Positions 34,072-42,966 of a stretch of 64,000 nucleotides of DNA are shown piece by piece. Position numbers and translations under genes: made by a program. How positions within the stretch are numbered: position 1 is the first letter of the stretch; each line of letters begins with the position of its first letter. The notes under the pieces are model-generated. The model ran no database searches. It was not told the origin of the DNA and worked only from the letters and a program-made list of their open reading frames with translations. This DNA comes from Salipiger mucosus DSM 16094 (GTDB taxonomy: Bacteria; Pseudomonadota; Alphaproteobacteria; Rhodobacterales; Rhodobacteraceae). Location of the stretch: assembly GCF_000442255.1 (NCBI RefSeq), contig NZ_KE557274.1, positions 1-64,000 of the forward strand. The letters run 5' to 3'.

Positions 34072-34923
34072 TTACCGGTACAGCAGGACCGGGATCTTCA
34101 CCGACTGGATCATGGCCGTGGTCGTGGAGCCGATGATGAGGCTCCTGACGCGGCTGTGGCCATAGGCGCCCATGACCAGGAGGTCGAAACCTTCCTCCTG
34201 AACCACCTTGTTCAGGGCGTCCTCGGGCTCGCCCGACGAAGTGCGCGCGGATGCCGTGAGATCGGCCGCGCGGAGGCGTGCGACCGCTTCGTCGGCGAGC
34301 TTGCTTGCGCGCGCGGGGTCCTGCGACACGCTCAGCACGCAGACATCCAGATCGCTGAACACCGGGCTTGTGCAGATGCGCTCGATGGCCACCTTGGCGC
34401 TGGCGCTGCCGTCGTAGGCGACGAGCACTTTCGAAATCGGGCGAAATTCCCGCGACGCCACGAAGACCGGAACGGACGAGGCGCGCACGATCCGCTCGAG
34501 GTTCGATCCAAGGTGACCTGAGGCGAAATCGGCGCCCTCGCCGCGTTTCCCGATGGTGATTGCACGAATGCTTCCTTCGAGGGCGCGCACCGCCTCCAGA
34601 AGGTCGCCCTTGCGGAGGCGCGGGGTCACCTCGGTGATGCCGTCCGCCTCCAGGATCGCCTTCGCGTCCTCGAGGATGGCATGGCCCTTGGCCTGGGCGA
34701 GTTTCGCCCGCTGTTCATCCATGGAGGTCAGCTCTTCCAGAAGAGCCGTTCGCGCGCCCAGGCGAAGCGCCCCGGAAAGGTCCGATGAGGCGGCCCCTTC
34801 GCGACGACCGAGAACGTGCATGGCTTCCACGCCCGCATTCAGTTTCTTGGCGATCCAGGCGGTGTGATGACAGACGCTTTCGGAATACTGCGATCCGTCC
34901 AGCAGTGCGAGTATCTTGTCCAT
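34072..34923 (-). CDS. Tandem-domain universal stress protein
   Basis: 283 residues, two Usp domains. The first starts DKILALLDGSQYSESVCHHT and ends ASSVPVFVASREFRP. The second starts KVLVAYDGSASAKVAIERI and ends LLVMGAYGHSRVRSLIIGST, containing the G-x2-G-x9-G(S/T) ATP motif. It lies 11 bp after the SulP gene, so the two are cotranscribed. Confidence 0.88.
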   Translation of the reverse strand: MDKILALLDGSQYSESVCHHTAWIAKKLNAGVEAMHVLGRREGAASSDLSGALRLGARTALLEELTSMDEQRAKLAQAKGHAILEDAKAILEADGITEVTPRLRKGDLLEAVRALEGSIRAITIGKRGEGADFASGHLGSNLERIVRASSVPVFVASREFRPISKVLVAYDGSASAKVAIERICTSPVFSDLDVCVLSVSQDPARASKLADEAVARLRAADLTASARTSSGEPEDALNKVVQEEGFDLLVMGAYGHSRVRSLIIGSTTTAMIQSVKIPVLLYR

Positions 34924-34934
34924 GTCGTCCTCCC

Positions 34935-36431
34935 TCAGTGTCCCAAAAGCTCGTCCATTGCGCCCGGCTTGTCATGGATGGCGAGCTTATCGACAAGCGT
35001 TTCCGAGGCTTCGTTCATGCCCACCACCTCGACATCTGCACCGTCCCGGCGGAATTTCAGGATGGCCATGTCGAGCGCCTGGACCGAACTGATATCCCAG
35101 ATATGGGCCCGGCTCACGTCGATGACGACGCGGTCGAGCGCCTCACCGAAATCGAACCCCTCCGCGAAGTCCTCCGTGGATCCGTAGAAGAGCTGCCCCT
35201 CGAGCACGTAGGTGCGTTCACGCCCGTCGGCCGAAAGCGTCGAGGACATCCGGAACAGCTGCGCGATCTTGCCCGCGAAGAAGATCCCCGACAGCAGGAC
35301 CCCAACCAGCACTCCGATGGCCAGGTTGTGCGTGTAGACCACGGTCACGACTGTCGAGAGCATCACGATAGACGACGACCGCGGATGCACCTTGAGCGCC
35401 TTGATGGAGGACCACGAAAAGGTGCCGATGGACACCATGATCATGATGGCCACGAGGGCCGGCATCGGGATCCGCGCGACGAGGTCCCCAAGCCCGACCA
35501 CGAGGATCAGCAGCACGAGACCGGCGGTGAAAGCCGACAAGCGTCCCCGGCCGCCGGATTTCACGTTGATGATCGACTGGCCGATCATGGCGCATCCCGC
35601 CATGCCCCCGATGAACCCGGTCGCCGTGTTGGCGATGCCCTGCCCGATGCATTCCTGGTTCCGGTTGGATTTCGTGTCGGTCAGGTCGTCGACGATGTTC
35701 TGGGTCATCAGGCTTTCCAGGAGCCCGACAACCGCCACCGCTGCCGAGTACGGGAAGATGATTACGAGCGTCTCGAAGGTCAGCGGAATGTCCGGAATCA
35801 GGAAGACCGGCAGCGTGTCGGGCAGTTCGCCCATGTCACCCACGGTACGGACCTCCCAGCCCATGACGACCACCAGCGCGGTCAGCACGAGGATCGTGAC
35901 CAGCGGCGACGGCACCGATGTCGTGATGCGCGGAAACAGGTAGATGATCGCCAGGCCCGCGGCCACCAGCGCATAGGTCAGCCAGGTCACGCCCTCGTTC
36001 GCAAAGTTGAGCTCGGGCAACTGTGCCATGAAAATCAGGATCGCCAGCGCGTTCACGAAGCCGGTCATGACGGATTTCGACACGTAGCGCATGAAGCGCC
36101 CGAGTTTCAGAAGCCCGGCACCGATCTGCAGGAGCCCTGCCAGAACCGTCGCTGCCAGCAGGTATTCGAGGCCATGGTCGCGCACGAGCGTCACCATGAG
36201 CACCGCCGTGGCCGCCGTCGCTGCCGAGATCATGCCTGGCCGGCCGCCCGTGAAGGCAATCAGGACGGCGATGGAGAAGGAGGCGTAGAGGCCCACCTTG
36301 GGATCCACGCCGGCGATGATGGAAAAGGCGATGGCCTCGGGGATCAGCGCCAGAGCAACAACGATGCCGGCAAGCACATCCCCACGGATGTTGCCGAACC
36401 ATTGTTGTCGGTAGTCGGAAATAGAGATCAT
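34935..36431 (-). CDS. SulP-family anion transporter with STAS domain
   Basis: 498 residues from ATG 36431. The SulP signature is near the N-terminus: [20 protein letters not shown] followed by [12 protein letters not shown]. About ten to twelve membrane helices follow. The C-terminal STAS domain begins near [20 protein letters not shown] and includes [20 protein letters not shown]. Substrate (sulfate or bicarbonate) is not determinable; linkage to UspA is common for this branch. Confidence 0.88.
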   Translation of the reverse strand: MISISDYRQQWFGNIRGDVLAGIVVALALIPEAIAFSIIAGVDPKVGLYASFSIAVLIAFTGGRPGMISAATAATAVLMVTLVRDHGLEYLLAATVLAGLLQIGAGLLKLGRFMRYVSKSVMTGFVNALAILIFMAQLPELNFANEGVTWLTYALVAAGLAIIYLFPRITTSVPSPLVTILVLTALVVVMGWEVRTVGDMGELPDTLPVFLIPDIPLTFETLVIIFPYSAAVAVVGLLESLMTQNIVDDLTDTKSNRNQECIGQGIANTATGFIGGMAGCAMIGQSIINVKSGGRGRLSAFTAGLVLLILVVGLGDLVARIPMPALVAIMIMVSIGTFSWSSIKALKVHPRSSSIVMLSTVVTVVYTHNLAIGVLVGVLLSGIFFAGKIAQLFRMSSTLSADGRERTYVLEGQLFYGSTEDFAEGFDFGEALDRVVIDVSRAHIWDISSVQALDMAILKFRRDGADVEVVGMNEASETLVDKLAIHDKPGAMDELLGH

Positions 36432-36531
36432 ATGAACAGTCCATACCCTGTGTCGGTGCGCCTTTCGCAAGACGGTCCGGCATTTCAGTTTGGGCTTGTC
36501 TAAGAGGTTGTCCGGCGGATCAGCGGCCGGA

Positions 36532-36548
36532 AGAGCCACCCGGGCTCT
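36532..36548. terminator. Short stem-loop between SulP and upstream convoy
   Basis: AGAGCC/GGCTCT around the 5-nt loop ACCCG, in the gap between the SulP start and the stop at 36624. Likely end of the upstream minus-strand transcript; short stem, modest confidence. Confidence 0.4.
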
Positions 36549-36623
36549 CACCGGGTCCTTGCGCTATCTGGCTTGCGTAGACCGGATTCTTCGATGGAAC
36601 TCAAGCCAGCGGATCCAGATTTC

Positions 36624-36879
36624 TCAGCCTCGAGACAGAGAGCCGCCTTCGAATGCCAGTGTGCGCAACCTGTTGCTCGGCGCGCCGCCATTCGTCCGCG
36701 CAAGATACATCAGGCAAGGCACGAGCTTGTGGGTGTTGACTGCTGAAGCATCCACCTGGATCGCCTTGTCGCCGATGCGAGCCGTCACGGTGTCACCGTC
36801 GACCTCGAGGCCAAGCGGTTCGCAAAGCTCTTTCAGGTGCTGCTGCCTGTCGGCCCTTTGTGCTTCGTTTTCAGGATAC
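36624..36879 (-). CDS. Hypothetical protein
   Basis: 84 residues from ATG 36879 with GGGAGG upstream. The ATG lies inside the last codons of the preceding (frameshifted) gene, so translation is coupled. Sequence MYPENEAQRADRQQHLKELC ... VTARIGDKAIQVDASAVNTH suggests a helix followed by a small beta unit. Function unknown. Confidence 0.6.
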
Positions 36880-37316
36880 ATGATTTTCTGCCTCCCATGC
36901 TTGTTGGTGAGTTCGGGCCCTCTCGAGATCATTGAGCTGCTGGACCGCGGACTTGCGGTGCTGACGGGGCAGCGGCATGACCGTCGCCAGGACCCCGTAC
37001 TGGAACGCGAAGATGGCATTCTTGGTGACCCGGTAGTGGGCGCCGTTGCCGTGGCGGGATCGCAGCCAGTCCAAGTGGCGTCGGAAGCGGCCCGAAAGTC
37101 ATCCAGGCACCCGCCCGCGAGGGCCCGCTCCGCCTCGCGCTGGGCGGCCTTCTTCGGTAGCCCGAGACGCTGCCGGATGCGGCGCACCGCGTGGATGGAG
37201 ACCCAACGATCCGCATCGGGCTCGGCATCGATGGCAACCCCGGTTTCAGGATCCACCTCGGGGAGATCGTCTCCCATCAGGATGCCCTGGTCCAACGTGT
37301 TCGATTGGCCCGCCAT
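36871..37316 (-). pseudogene. Hypothetical gene with apparent -1 frameshift near 37096
   Basis: First part from ATG 37316 (GGGGAG upstream): WVSIHAVRRIRQRLGLPKKA, EAERALAGGCLDDF. The reading then passes into another frame: SGRFRRHLDWLRSRHGNGAH, YRVTKNAIFAFQYGVLATVM, ending EAENHVS. The two pieces look like one conserved-style protein (HAVRRIRQR..GLPKRAA, then F..YLD...R..N..YRV...IF.F...LVTV). One missing base at GACTTTCGGG would restore the frame. Programmed slippage or assembly error are alternatives. Confidence 0.6.
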
Positions 37317-37333
37317 GTGTCGCTCCCCCATTT

Positions 37334-37603
37334 TCAGGATGTTTCGCGCGCCGCGCGCTTTCCCATGAGGCGATCATGGGCCCTGGCGCGACTGATCGCG
37401 CCGACGATAAAGATCGACCCATAGACGACAGCGCCGACGGCAAGACCAATGAGTCCGCCTCCGACCCCGCGCTCGAAGCCGACAATACCGGTGATCAGCG
37501 TCATCACGACGGCGAACCACACTCCGGGGTGGGTTCCATACTCCGGGAGATAGCCGGAGCCACGGCGGATATCCTTGAACAAATTCTTCATGCAGAAAGT
37601 CAT
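37334..37603 (-). CDS. Small membrane protein with glycine-rich helices
   Basis: 89 residues. Two hydrophobic helices: VWFAVVMTLITGIVGFERGV and GGLIGLAVGAVVYGSIFIVG, with a glycine-zipper-like spacing. AGGGG lies six bases before ATG 37603. First gene of this minus-strand convoy. Function unknown. Confidence 0.6.
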   Translation of the reverse strand: MTFCMKNLFKDIRRGSGYLPEYGTHPGVWFAVVMTLITGIVGFERGVGGGLIGLAVGAVVYGSIFIVGAISRARAHDRLMGKRAARETS

Positions 37604-37647
37604 ACGCCCCTATTCAACGTGCCGCAACGACAAAATGAATAGAATAG

Positions 37648-37675
37648 TTGACATGACCTCACTATTCTTTAATAA
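37648..37675 (+). promoter_or_regulatory. Sigma70-like promoter for the 37716 gene
   Basis: TTGACA (37648-37653), 16-bp spacer, TAATAA (37670-37675), flanked by GAATAG repeats. About 40 bp before ATG 37716 and divergent from 37334-37603. Confidence 0.6.
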
Positions 37676-37715
37676 TCCATGGGAAGACGAGCCCGGCGCC
37701 CGCAAAGGAGAAATC

Positions 37716-38585
37716 ATGGCAAGTATTCCCGACATGATCCGCAAGGGTCGCTCCACGGATGGGCACACCTCGGCGTCCCTTCTCCGTCAGACCGCGGAGG
37801 CAACAGGCGCCATCCATGGCTCGGAGGAACTCCTGGCTGCGGCTGACCGGATCGACACCCTGAATTCCGCGCTCGAAATCATGATTTCCTCTGTCGGCCG
37901 CGACGAAGACCTAGAAGACGCTGTCAAAACCGCTCAGAACGCAGTGCAGCAATCGCGGGTTTCGGCTGACCGCCAGTCGGTCGACCGTACCCCTGGCGCT
38001 TCGGCGTCCGTGGATCGGACAGCAATCGGCGTGAGTGGTTTTTCCGCAACCGATGCCGAGCGCAGGCTTCAGGACCTGGCAAACCGCGGCTACCAGAGGA
38101 ACCGTGCCTTTCTGTTCGAGCATGACGGGGAGCCCATCGTCTGCGCGTTCGTCACCGATGCAAAGGATAATCCTTTCGCGATGACCTTCACGCCAGACGG
38201 GCGTGTCACCATCCTGACCGCAGCATTCGCCTGCATCGAGTTTCGCAGCCCTGTCATGGATTGGCTCACCGAACTGACATACGATGCGCTCGAGGTCTGG
38301 GAAAACCTTGGCGACTTCTGGACCGGCGAAGGATGGGAAGATCTCGAAAGGCACGCCGACTACATCCTGAAAAAGGAAGCGCCGGAGCGCGAGGCCGAGC
38401 CGACTGCTGCCGTCGCGGACGTGGCCCATGCCGCGAGGCTCTTGAGCGATGCCTTCCGGGACGACCACCACCCCGCCGATTTCAAACCGGCATGGGAGGC
38501 CTTTCAAAGCGAGCTGTGGCAGCGCGACGGAAGCATCTACGCCGCCCAATCAGCCTTCCTGGGCACCCTGTCCCGATCTTCGTGA
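37716..38585 (+). CDS. Hypothetical protein, paralogue of the next gene
   Basis: 289 residues; AAAGGAGAAATC precedes ATG 37716. A helical segment AADRIDTLNSALEIMISSVG is shared in pattern with ADRIETLEEALRNLVTAIS of 38633-39190. The middle (EPIVCAFVTDAKDNPFAMTF, GRVTILTAAFACIEFRSPVM) is beta-rich, also matched by the neighbour. Function unknown. Confidence 0.62.
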   Translation: MASIPDMIRKGRSTDGHTSASLLRQTAEATGAIHGSEELLAAADRIDTLNSALEIMISSVGRDEDLEDAVKTAQNAVQQSRVSADRQSVDRTPGASASVDRTAIGVSGFSATDAERRLQDLANRGYQRNRAFLFEHDGEPIVCAFVTDAKDNPFAMTFTPDGRVTILTAAFACIEFRSPVMDWLTELTYDALEVWENLGDFWTGEGWEDLERHADYILKKEAPEREAEPTAAVADVAHAARLLSDAFRDDHHPADFKPAWEAFQSELWQRDGSIYAAQSAFLGTLSRSS

Positions 38586-38632
38586 CGACGCCCCTCCCCA
38601 GCAAGCTACCAATCGAGACAAGAAGGACTCCC

Positions 38633-39190
38633 ATGGCCGCTTTCCAAATTCCAGATTCTTTTTATCTCCAGCCACGCGCCGAAAGCCAGGATCCGGAGAC
38701 ATCGGGCTGCGCAGACTGCAAGGCCGCGGCGGATCGCATCGAAACGCTCGAGGAGGCGCTGAGAAACCTGGTCACCGCGATCAGTTGGGATTGGGATCTC
38801 GATGGTCCCCTAGGGGTTGCCAGGACGGTCCTTTCGACTTCGGAAAAGGATCAGGCCGAACAACCCTTCGAGGAACGCCTCCGGACGACCCTGGATGAAG
38901 GCAACTGTCCGACCGCGGTCATCGCGGTTCTCGATCTCGGTCTTACAGTGCCCGTCGTGGCGGGGATCGTGGTGGATGCCAGCGGGGAAAAACGAGAGGT
39001 CCAATTCCATGCCAACGGGACCTACGACGTCATTGGCCACGGCGACAAACGGATCCCGTTCAATCGCCGGACGGTGACCCAGATCGCCACGCTCTACCAA
39101 CAGGCCGAGGACGTCTGGGACGAGTTCGCGCACCTTCGCGGGAAAAGCTGGTCGAAAATGATCACGCCCGTGCGCCGGGCCCCGCACTGA
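38633..39190 (+). CDS. Hypothetical protein, paralogue of the previous gene
   Basis: 185 residues. GCADCKAAADRIETLEEALR then a beta-rich part (VPVVAGIVVDASGEKREVQF, HANGTYDVIG) and LYQQAEDVWDEFAHLRGKSW, paralleling LTYDALEVWENLGDFWTGEG upstream. The pair arose by duplication. AAGGA lies about seven bases before the ATG. Function unknown. Confidence 0.62.
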   Translation: MAAFQIPDSFYLQPRAESQDPETSGCADCKAAADRIETLEEALRNLVTAISWDWDLDGPLGVARTVLSTSEKDQAEQPFEERLRTTLDEGNCPTAVIAVLDLGLTVPVVAGIVVDASGEKREVQFHANGTYDVIGHGDKRIPFNRRTVTQIATLYQQAEDVWDEFAHLRGKSWSKMITPVRRAPH

Positions 39191-39210
39191 TCTCGAAAGC
39201 GGATTTTTCA

Positions 39211-40074
39211 ATGAAGATCGACTACAACATTCCTCCCTTCGAGACGGAAGCCGATGTCCGCCTCGCAGACTCCATGCTCTACGCCGCGCTGGTGGAAGAA
39301 CTCGGAGACATCATTGAGCCTTTTGCAACCCTGCATGAGCACTCGGGCGACCGGCCTTTGTGGGGACGCGACCGCTTTCGCAACCGGGTCAGTCGGATCG
39401 CAGAATGCGTCCATGCCTATTCGGATCCGTCCGTACTCTCCGCGCTGGACGATGCACGGATCGTCTCTCGGCACGCGGTTGCTGACGAGATGGATCGCCT
39501 CGCACGACAGGGGGTCGGCGCCGTTCTTCGCAATATGCGCGATCCGGTCGAGCGGGTTCGCTTCTGCCAGCCGGGAGATCGCTTTGAAAGCCATGCAACT
39601 GCTATCGGTGCAGACCGCTACGATCACGATGTCCTCGTCCAGTCAAACCGGGATCTGAAATACTTGCGCAGGTTTCTTGTGGTGGGCGGCGTAATCGCCG
39701 GGGAAAGCCCCGTGAGACACTGCAGCGAAACCCCGCTCGACGTGCTTGACCCCGAAAATCGGGATCGGCAGTCACGTCTTCCTTGGAGTGAACTCGAACC
39801 CGGGGACACGGATGCCTTCGCTCTCCAGAGAGAGATCGCGAACGGTCTCCTTTCTGATTTTCCGCTCGCCTCCGGGGCTATCGATGTTGGCCTGTGCGAT
39901 GACCCGGACGTTGGCCCCGCCGCGTATATCGAGTCGGTTACCGCGGGGCGGCCGGGGGATCTCGATACATTCTTTGCAGACCCGCGCACCTATGCGCGCG
40001 CCATCGCCGAGAACCTTCACCTCATCGAACCCGCATTCGCAATCGAGCCCACCGCGCAGGGCGCGGAGTTCTGA
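39211..40074 (+). CDS. Hypothetical protein
   Basis: 287 residues. Mixed charged helices; conserved-looking blocks ESHATAIGADRYDHDVLVQS and LKYLRRFLVVGGVIAGESPV. No transmembrane helix; acidic overall. Follows the paralogue pair by 20 bp on the same strand. Family unknown. Confidence 0.6.
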   Translation: MKIDYNIPPFETEADVRLADSMLYAALVEELGDIIEPFATLHEHSGDRPLWGRDRFRNRVSRIAECVHAYSDPSVLSALDDARIVSRHAVADEMDRLARQGVGAVLRNMRDPVERVRFCQPGDRFESHATAIGADRYDHDVLVQSNRDLKYLRRFLVVGGVIAGESPVRHCSETPLDVLDPENRDRQSRLPWSELEPGDTDAFALQREIANGLLSDFPLASGAIDVGLCDDPDVGPAAYIESVTAGRPGDLDTFFADPRTYARAIAENLHLIEPAFAIEPTAQGAEF

Positions 40075-40078
40075 GGAC

Positions 40079-40363
40079 ATGGCCATGGTGACCTTTCATC
40101 TCGGAAAACCCAAGCGTCCCGGCGTCCTGCGGTTCATGCACGATGGCTACTGGTTCAAGCCCGCGGGGACGTCCGGCTACCAATGGCAAGCCCACGACGC
40201 GCCGCGCGCAAAGGAGAGCCGCGTGATCCGCTGGTACGGGGTCACGATCCGCGGTGTGTTCATCGGCTTCCTCATCGCCCGAAAAAGAAAGAGTCCGGAC
40301 ATGAGTGGCTGTGAACAATCCAGTAACAGCATGGCGGCCACGACCGTCGGGAGGGAGACCTGA
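40079..40363 (+). CDS. Small basic hypothetical protein
   Basis: 94 residues from ATG 40079 (ATG 40085 also possible), four bases after the previous stop. MVTFHLGKPKRPGVLRFMHD and GYWFKPAGTSGYQWQAHDAP suggest a small beta barrel; then RWYGVTIRGVFIGFLIARKR. Its stop overlaps the next ATG. Function unknown. Confidence 0.55.
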   Translation: MAMVTFHLGKPKRPGVLRFMHDGYWFKPAGTSGYQWQAHDAPRAKESRVIRWYGVTIRGVFIGFLIARKRKSPDMSGCEQSSNSMAATTVGRET

Positions 40364-40545
40364 TGGTGTTAGGGGTTCTTCTCGGTGCCTGGCTCATGGA
40401 TCGCCACCGGTCCTGGCAAGGCATCTGGATCGCCGTTGCGACATTGATGGTCCTCGAGGTCCTGGATGCGCTCTACGGCGCCGGGATCGGTCGCAGTCTC
40501 GGTGAGGCGACCCGGGATCTGTTCACCGGAGGCGCAGCATCATGA
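40363..40545 (+). CDS. 60-residue membrane protein
   Basis: Hydrophobic: VLGVLLGAWLMDRHRSWQGI then WIAVATLMVLEVLDALYGAG, two membrane segments. Start overlaps the preceding stop (TGATG) and its own stop overlaps the next start (ATGA). Function unknown. Confidence 0.55.
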   Translation: MVLGVLLGAWLMDRHRSWQGIWIAVATLMVLEVLDALYGAGIGRSLGEATRDLFTGGAAS

Positions 40546-40814
40546 AAATTCACGATTTCCAGGAAATGCTGGCCCGAGACCTGGCTTTGGAGCGGGAAGG
40601 ACTCGAGGCCGTCGTTGACGCGCGCCCGGAAGGCCCGGCCATTGTCGGGAAACACCAGGCGAGGAACTATACCCACCTGAAAGCGGTGATTGCCGAAGCC
40701 GACGAGGCCTGCCCGCGCGCGGCGGAAACGATCCGCTGGTTGATCTGGCATTCGGTGCTGGACCTCGTGCGCATGAAACAGATCGCAGACGACCTCGAGG
40801 AGGACAAATCGTGA
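40542..40814 (+). CDS. Hypothetical helical protein
   Basis: 90 residues, MKIHDFQEMLARDLALEREG, helical and acidic, ending DDLEEDKS. ATGA overlap upstream and GTGA overlap downstream make it part of a tightly coupled run. Function unknown. Confidence 0.6.
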   Translation: MKIHDFQEMLARDLALEREGLEAVVDARPEGPAIVGKHQARNYTHLKAVIAEADEACPRAAETIRWLIWHSVLDLVRMKQIADDLEEDKS

Positions 40815-41104
40815 GCCATCCAAGTGCGGCCCCCGGCCAGCTCAAGATCAAGCACGGCAAGCGAGAGGGCGACCTGTTCTTCTGCCATGGGCCCGGAACG
40901 GCAAAGGCAGATGTCCACCTGCTCCTGGGCGCGTTGACCGAACGGGTGTGCGAGCCGGATTTCGGCGCCCGCTACCGCATGGAGCTCGACGGACAGATGG
41001 CGGACAGCATTCTCGCTCAGCTTGAAGCGCGCGGGTACGACCCGACGACCCTCGAGATCTCGATCCGCAAGAAAGAGGAGGTGCCGGATCATGGCCATTC
41101 CTGA
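40811..41104 (+). CDS. Hypothetical protein (GTG start)
   Basis: 97 residues. GTG 40811 overlaps the previous stop. Contains GDLFFCHGPGTAKADVHLLL and LEISIRKKEEVPDHGHS at the C-terminus. Function unknown. Confidence 0.58.
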   Translation: MSHPSAAPGQLKIKHGKREGDLFFCHGPGTAKADVHLLLGALTERVCEPDFGARYRMELDGQMADSILAQLEARGYDPTTLEISIRKKEEVPDHGHS

Positions 41105-41483
41105 AACCCATCCGATCCGGGCTCGCCTGGCCGAACACCTGTACGCTGACACGCCGTGGCTGCCGGACGCGCTCGCGATTGTCGAAGGAGTTGGCGAGCG
41201 TGAGACCTACACCATCGGTGACCTGCTGGAGCTCGCCGGCAGAGACGAGCTGGATACGAGGACAGTGTCCGCGGCGGTGTTCCTGTCCAGTTGCAGGTGC
41301 GCGATTTTCAGGGCGCGGATCGTGCTCCGAAGTGACGATAGGGACGTCGACCTCGCTCCAGAGGTGTCAGATCGCGTTCTGAACAACAAACCGATAACCC
41401 ATCCAGTGACCGGCAAGATCCTGGAAGATCCAGCCAGGCACGCGTACCCGCGGTACGACCTGCGGGATGTCAACGAGATCTGA
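41091..41483 (+). CDS. Hypothetical protein
   Basis: 130 residues from ATG 41091, preceded by GAGGAGG and overlapping the previous gene by 14 bp. Segments LAEHLYADTPWLPDALAIVE and GKILEDPARHAYPRYDLRDV. No family recognised. Confidence 0.58.
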   Translation: MAIPETHPIRARLAEHLYADTPWLPDALAIVEGVGERETYTIGDLLELAGRDELDTRTVSAAVFLSSCRCAIFRARIVLRSDDRDVDLAPEVSDRVLNNKPITHPVTGKILEDPARHAYPRYDLRDVNEI

Positions 41484-41529
41484 TGCATCGCCCGGGCGGG
41501 CGCACCCTGAAACGGAAGAAGGACGCCAG

Positions 41530-41967
41530 ATGTACATTAACCGGACACTTTGTGACCCCGAAATGGATCGCATCGACCACGCGCTGGGCCGGCCGCTCGA
41601 CCCGACGCAGGAAACGGACCGAAACGGCTTCCTGACCAGCTACGAGGGACCGGAGGCGGAGGAGCTTCGCCGGTCACCCTACTGGACAGACGGCCGGCGG
41701 TGGCTGGGTGATAGCGAAGCCTTTCATGTCACCGACTGCGGCCGGGCGGCGCTGGCGGCATACCTCGAGAAAATCGGCGATCCGCATCGCAAATTCGTGG
41801 TGACCTTCGACGGCCATGCCTCCGACGTCATTGCCACCGGCCGGAGCCAGGCGCGCTACAGGCATTTCCAGGAAGTCTCGGATGCGATCCCGATCAGTTT
41901 CCGCGACTTCTGTCAGCGCTCATCAGTTCGGGTGGCGGATGTCCGTGAAGGCCTACGTGACCGTTGA
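41530..41967 (+). CDS. Phage-like hypothetical protein
   Basis: 145 residues from ATG 41530 (AGAAGGA upstream). MDRIDHALGRPLDPTQETDR and WLGDSEAFHVTDCGRAALAA follow a pattern seen in small phage and prophage proteins of unknown function (RP..P....RN..., then F.VT..G..AL). Function unknown. Confidence 0.6.
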   Translation: MYINRTLCDPEMDRIDHALGRPLDPTQETDRNGFLTSYEGPEAEELRRSPYWTDGRRWLGDSEAFHVTDCGRAALAAYLEKIGDPHRKFVVTFDGHASDVIATGRSQARYRHFQEVSDAIPISFRDFCQRSSVRVADVREGLRDR

Positions 41968-42087
41968 AAGCCATTGCGATGAGTGTAAAATTCTCTTTGT
42001 CACTTGTCGCAATGGCGCTGAGGATCCCGTGACCACGCAAGCGAAGACCCTAACTGTCGAACTGTCGATCCCGACGTCGCCCGAACC

Positions 42088-42501
42088 GTGCAGGTCCTCG
42101 GGGGTGACATTCTGCCGGAGCTGCGGGTCCACAATGCGCTCGAAGCACACGACCTGCTGTCGCGCGGACTTCCGTCGCCGGTGCTTCGTCACCTTGTGTC
42201 GTCCGTTCCATTCTTGAAAGGCAACATCGAGGACCTGATCGGGATCAGCTTGCGCACGCTCCAGGCGATGTCGGAATCCGATCCGCTCGACGCCGAGCAG
42301 AGCAGTCGTGTCTGGCAGTTCGCCGAGATCCTCGGCCGGGTAGAAGACCTCATGGGTGGCCGTGAAGAAGCAGAGGAGTGGCTGAAGACGCCGGCGATGG
42401 CTCTCGACCACCGAAAGCCTATCGACCTGCTGAAAACGCACGCCGGCCGCGAAGCAGTCGAGGATCACCTCACGCGCCTCGAGTACGGCGTCTACGCGTG
42501 A
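42088..42501 (+). CDS. Orphan Xre/MbcA/ParS-type antitoxin (DUF2384)
   Basis: 137 residues from GTG 42088, with no clear ribosome site; an in-frame stop lies about 70 bp upstream. HTH region LKGNIEDLIGISLRTLQAMS. The C-terminus is classic DUF2384: GREEAEEWLKTPAMALDHRK, PIDLLKTHAGREAVEDHLTR, LEYGVYA. No RES or other toxin lies next to it. It may be a remnant or act on the RES toxin at 30846. Confidence 0.72.
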   Translation: MQVLGGDILPELRVHNALEAHDLLSRGLPSPVLRHLVSSVPFLKGNIEDLIGISLRTLQAMSESDPLDAEQSSRVWQFAEILGRVEDLMGGREEAEEWLKTPAMALDHRKPIDLLKTHAGREAVEDHLTRLEYGVYA

Positions 42502-42666
42502 GTGGGCGACGTCATGGAAGGTGAAGTTCAGGAGCGCCTCGCACTGGATCCAAGATTGGCAACGACCACTCCGTAAGAATTGTCAACATTGATGATCTAT
42601 TCTTTTCTATTGGGATCTTGTTCTTTGGTGTGCTACCAAAATGTTAACACGGATCGAAGTGATGGA

Positions 42667-42966
42667 ATGCCGAGTTTTTCGAATATCCACGTTGGCTATA
42701 AAGGTCGGAACTACGCACGGATGCTGATGCCGGGCGCCGAAAAGACCTACGGCTACTACGCGGTGCAATGGTGGACCGAGAGCTCGGATGTCCTCCTGTC
42801 CGGTCGTGACGATCTGGAAACCCTGCATGCCAAGGTTGGCGGCGAGCTGGTCGATTTCGACGCCAAGTCGGTACTCGAGGCCTCTCAGGAAAAGGGCTGG
42901 GACGGCCTTGCGCCGGTCGGCGCGCAATTCTCCCGGAAACTGGCCGTGCTGGTCTTCGACTTATGA
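42667..42966 (+). CDS. Hypothetical protein, paralogue of 45885-46175
   Basis: 99 residues. GYKGRNYARMLMPGAEKTYG, GRDDLETLHAKVGGELVDFD and LAPVGAQFSRKLAVLVFDL correspond one-to-one to the paralogue. Weak ribosome site; start chosen at ATG 42667. Its stop overlaps the metallophosphoesterase start. Function unknown. Confidence 0.62.
   Translation: MPSFSNIHVGYKGRNYARMLMPGAEKTYGYYAVQWWTESSDVLLSGRDDLETLHAKVGGELVDFDAKSVLEASQEKGWDGLAPVGAQFSRKLAVLVFDL

Noticed and set aside
34785-36503. 572-codon plus-strand open frame rich in His, Arg and Asp
   Set aside because: Antisense shadow of the SulP transporter; low-complexity composition.
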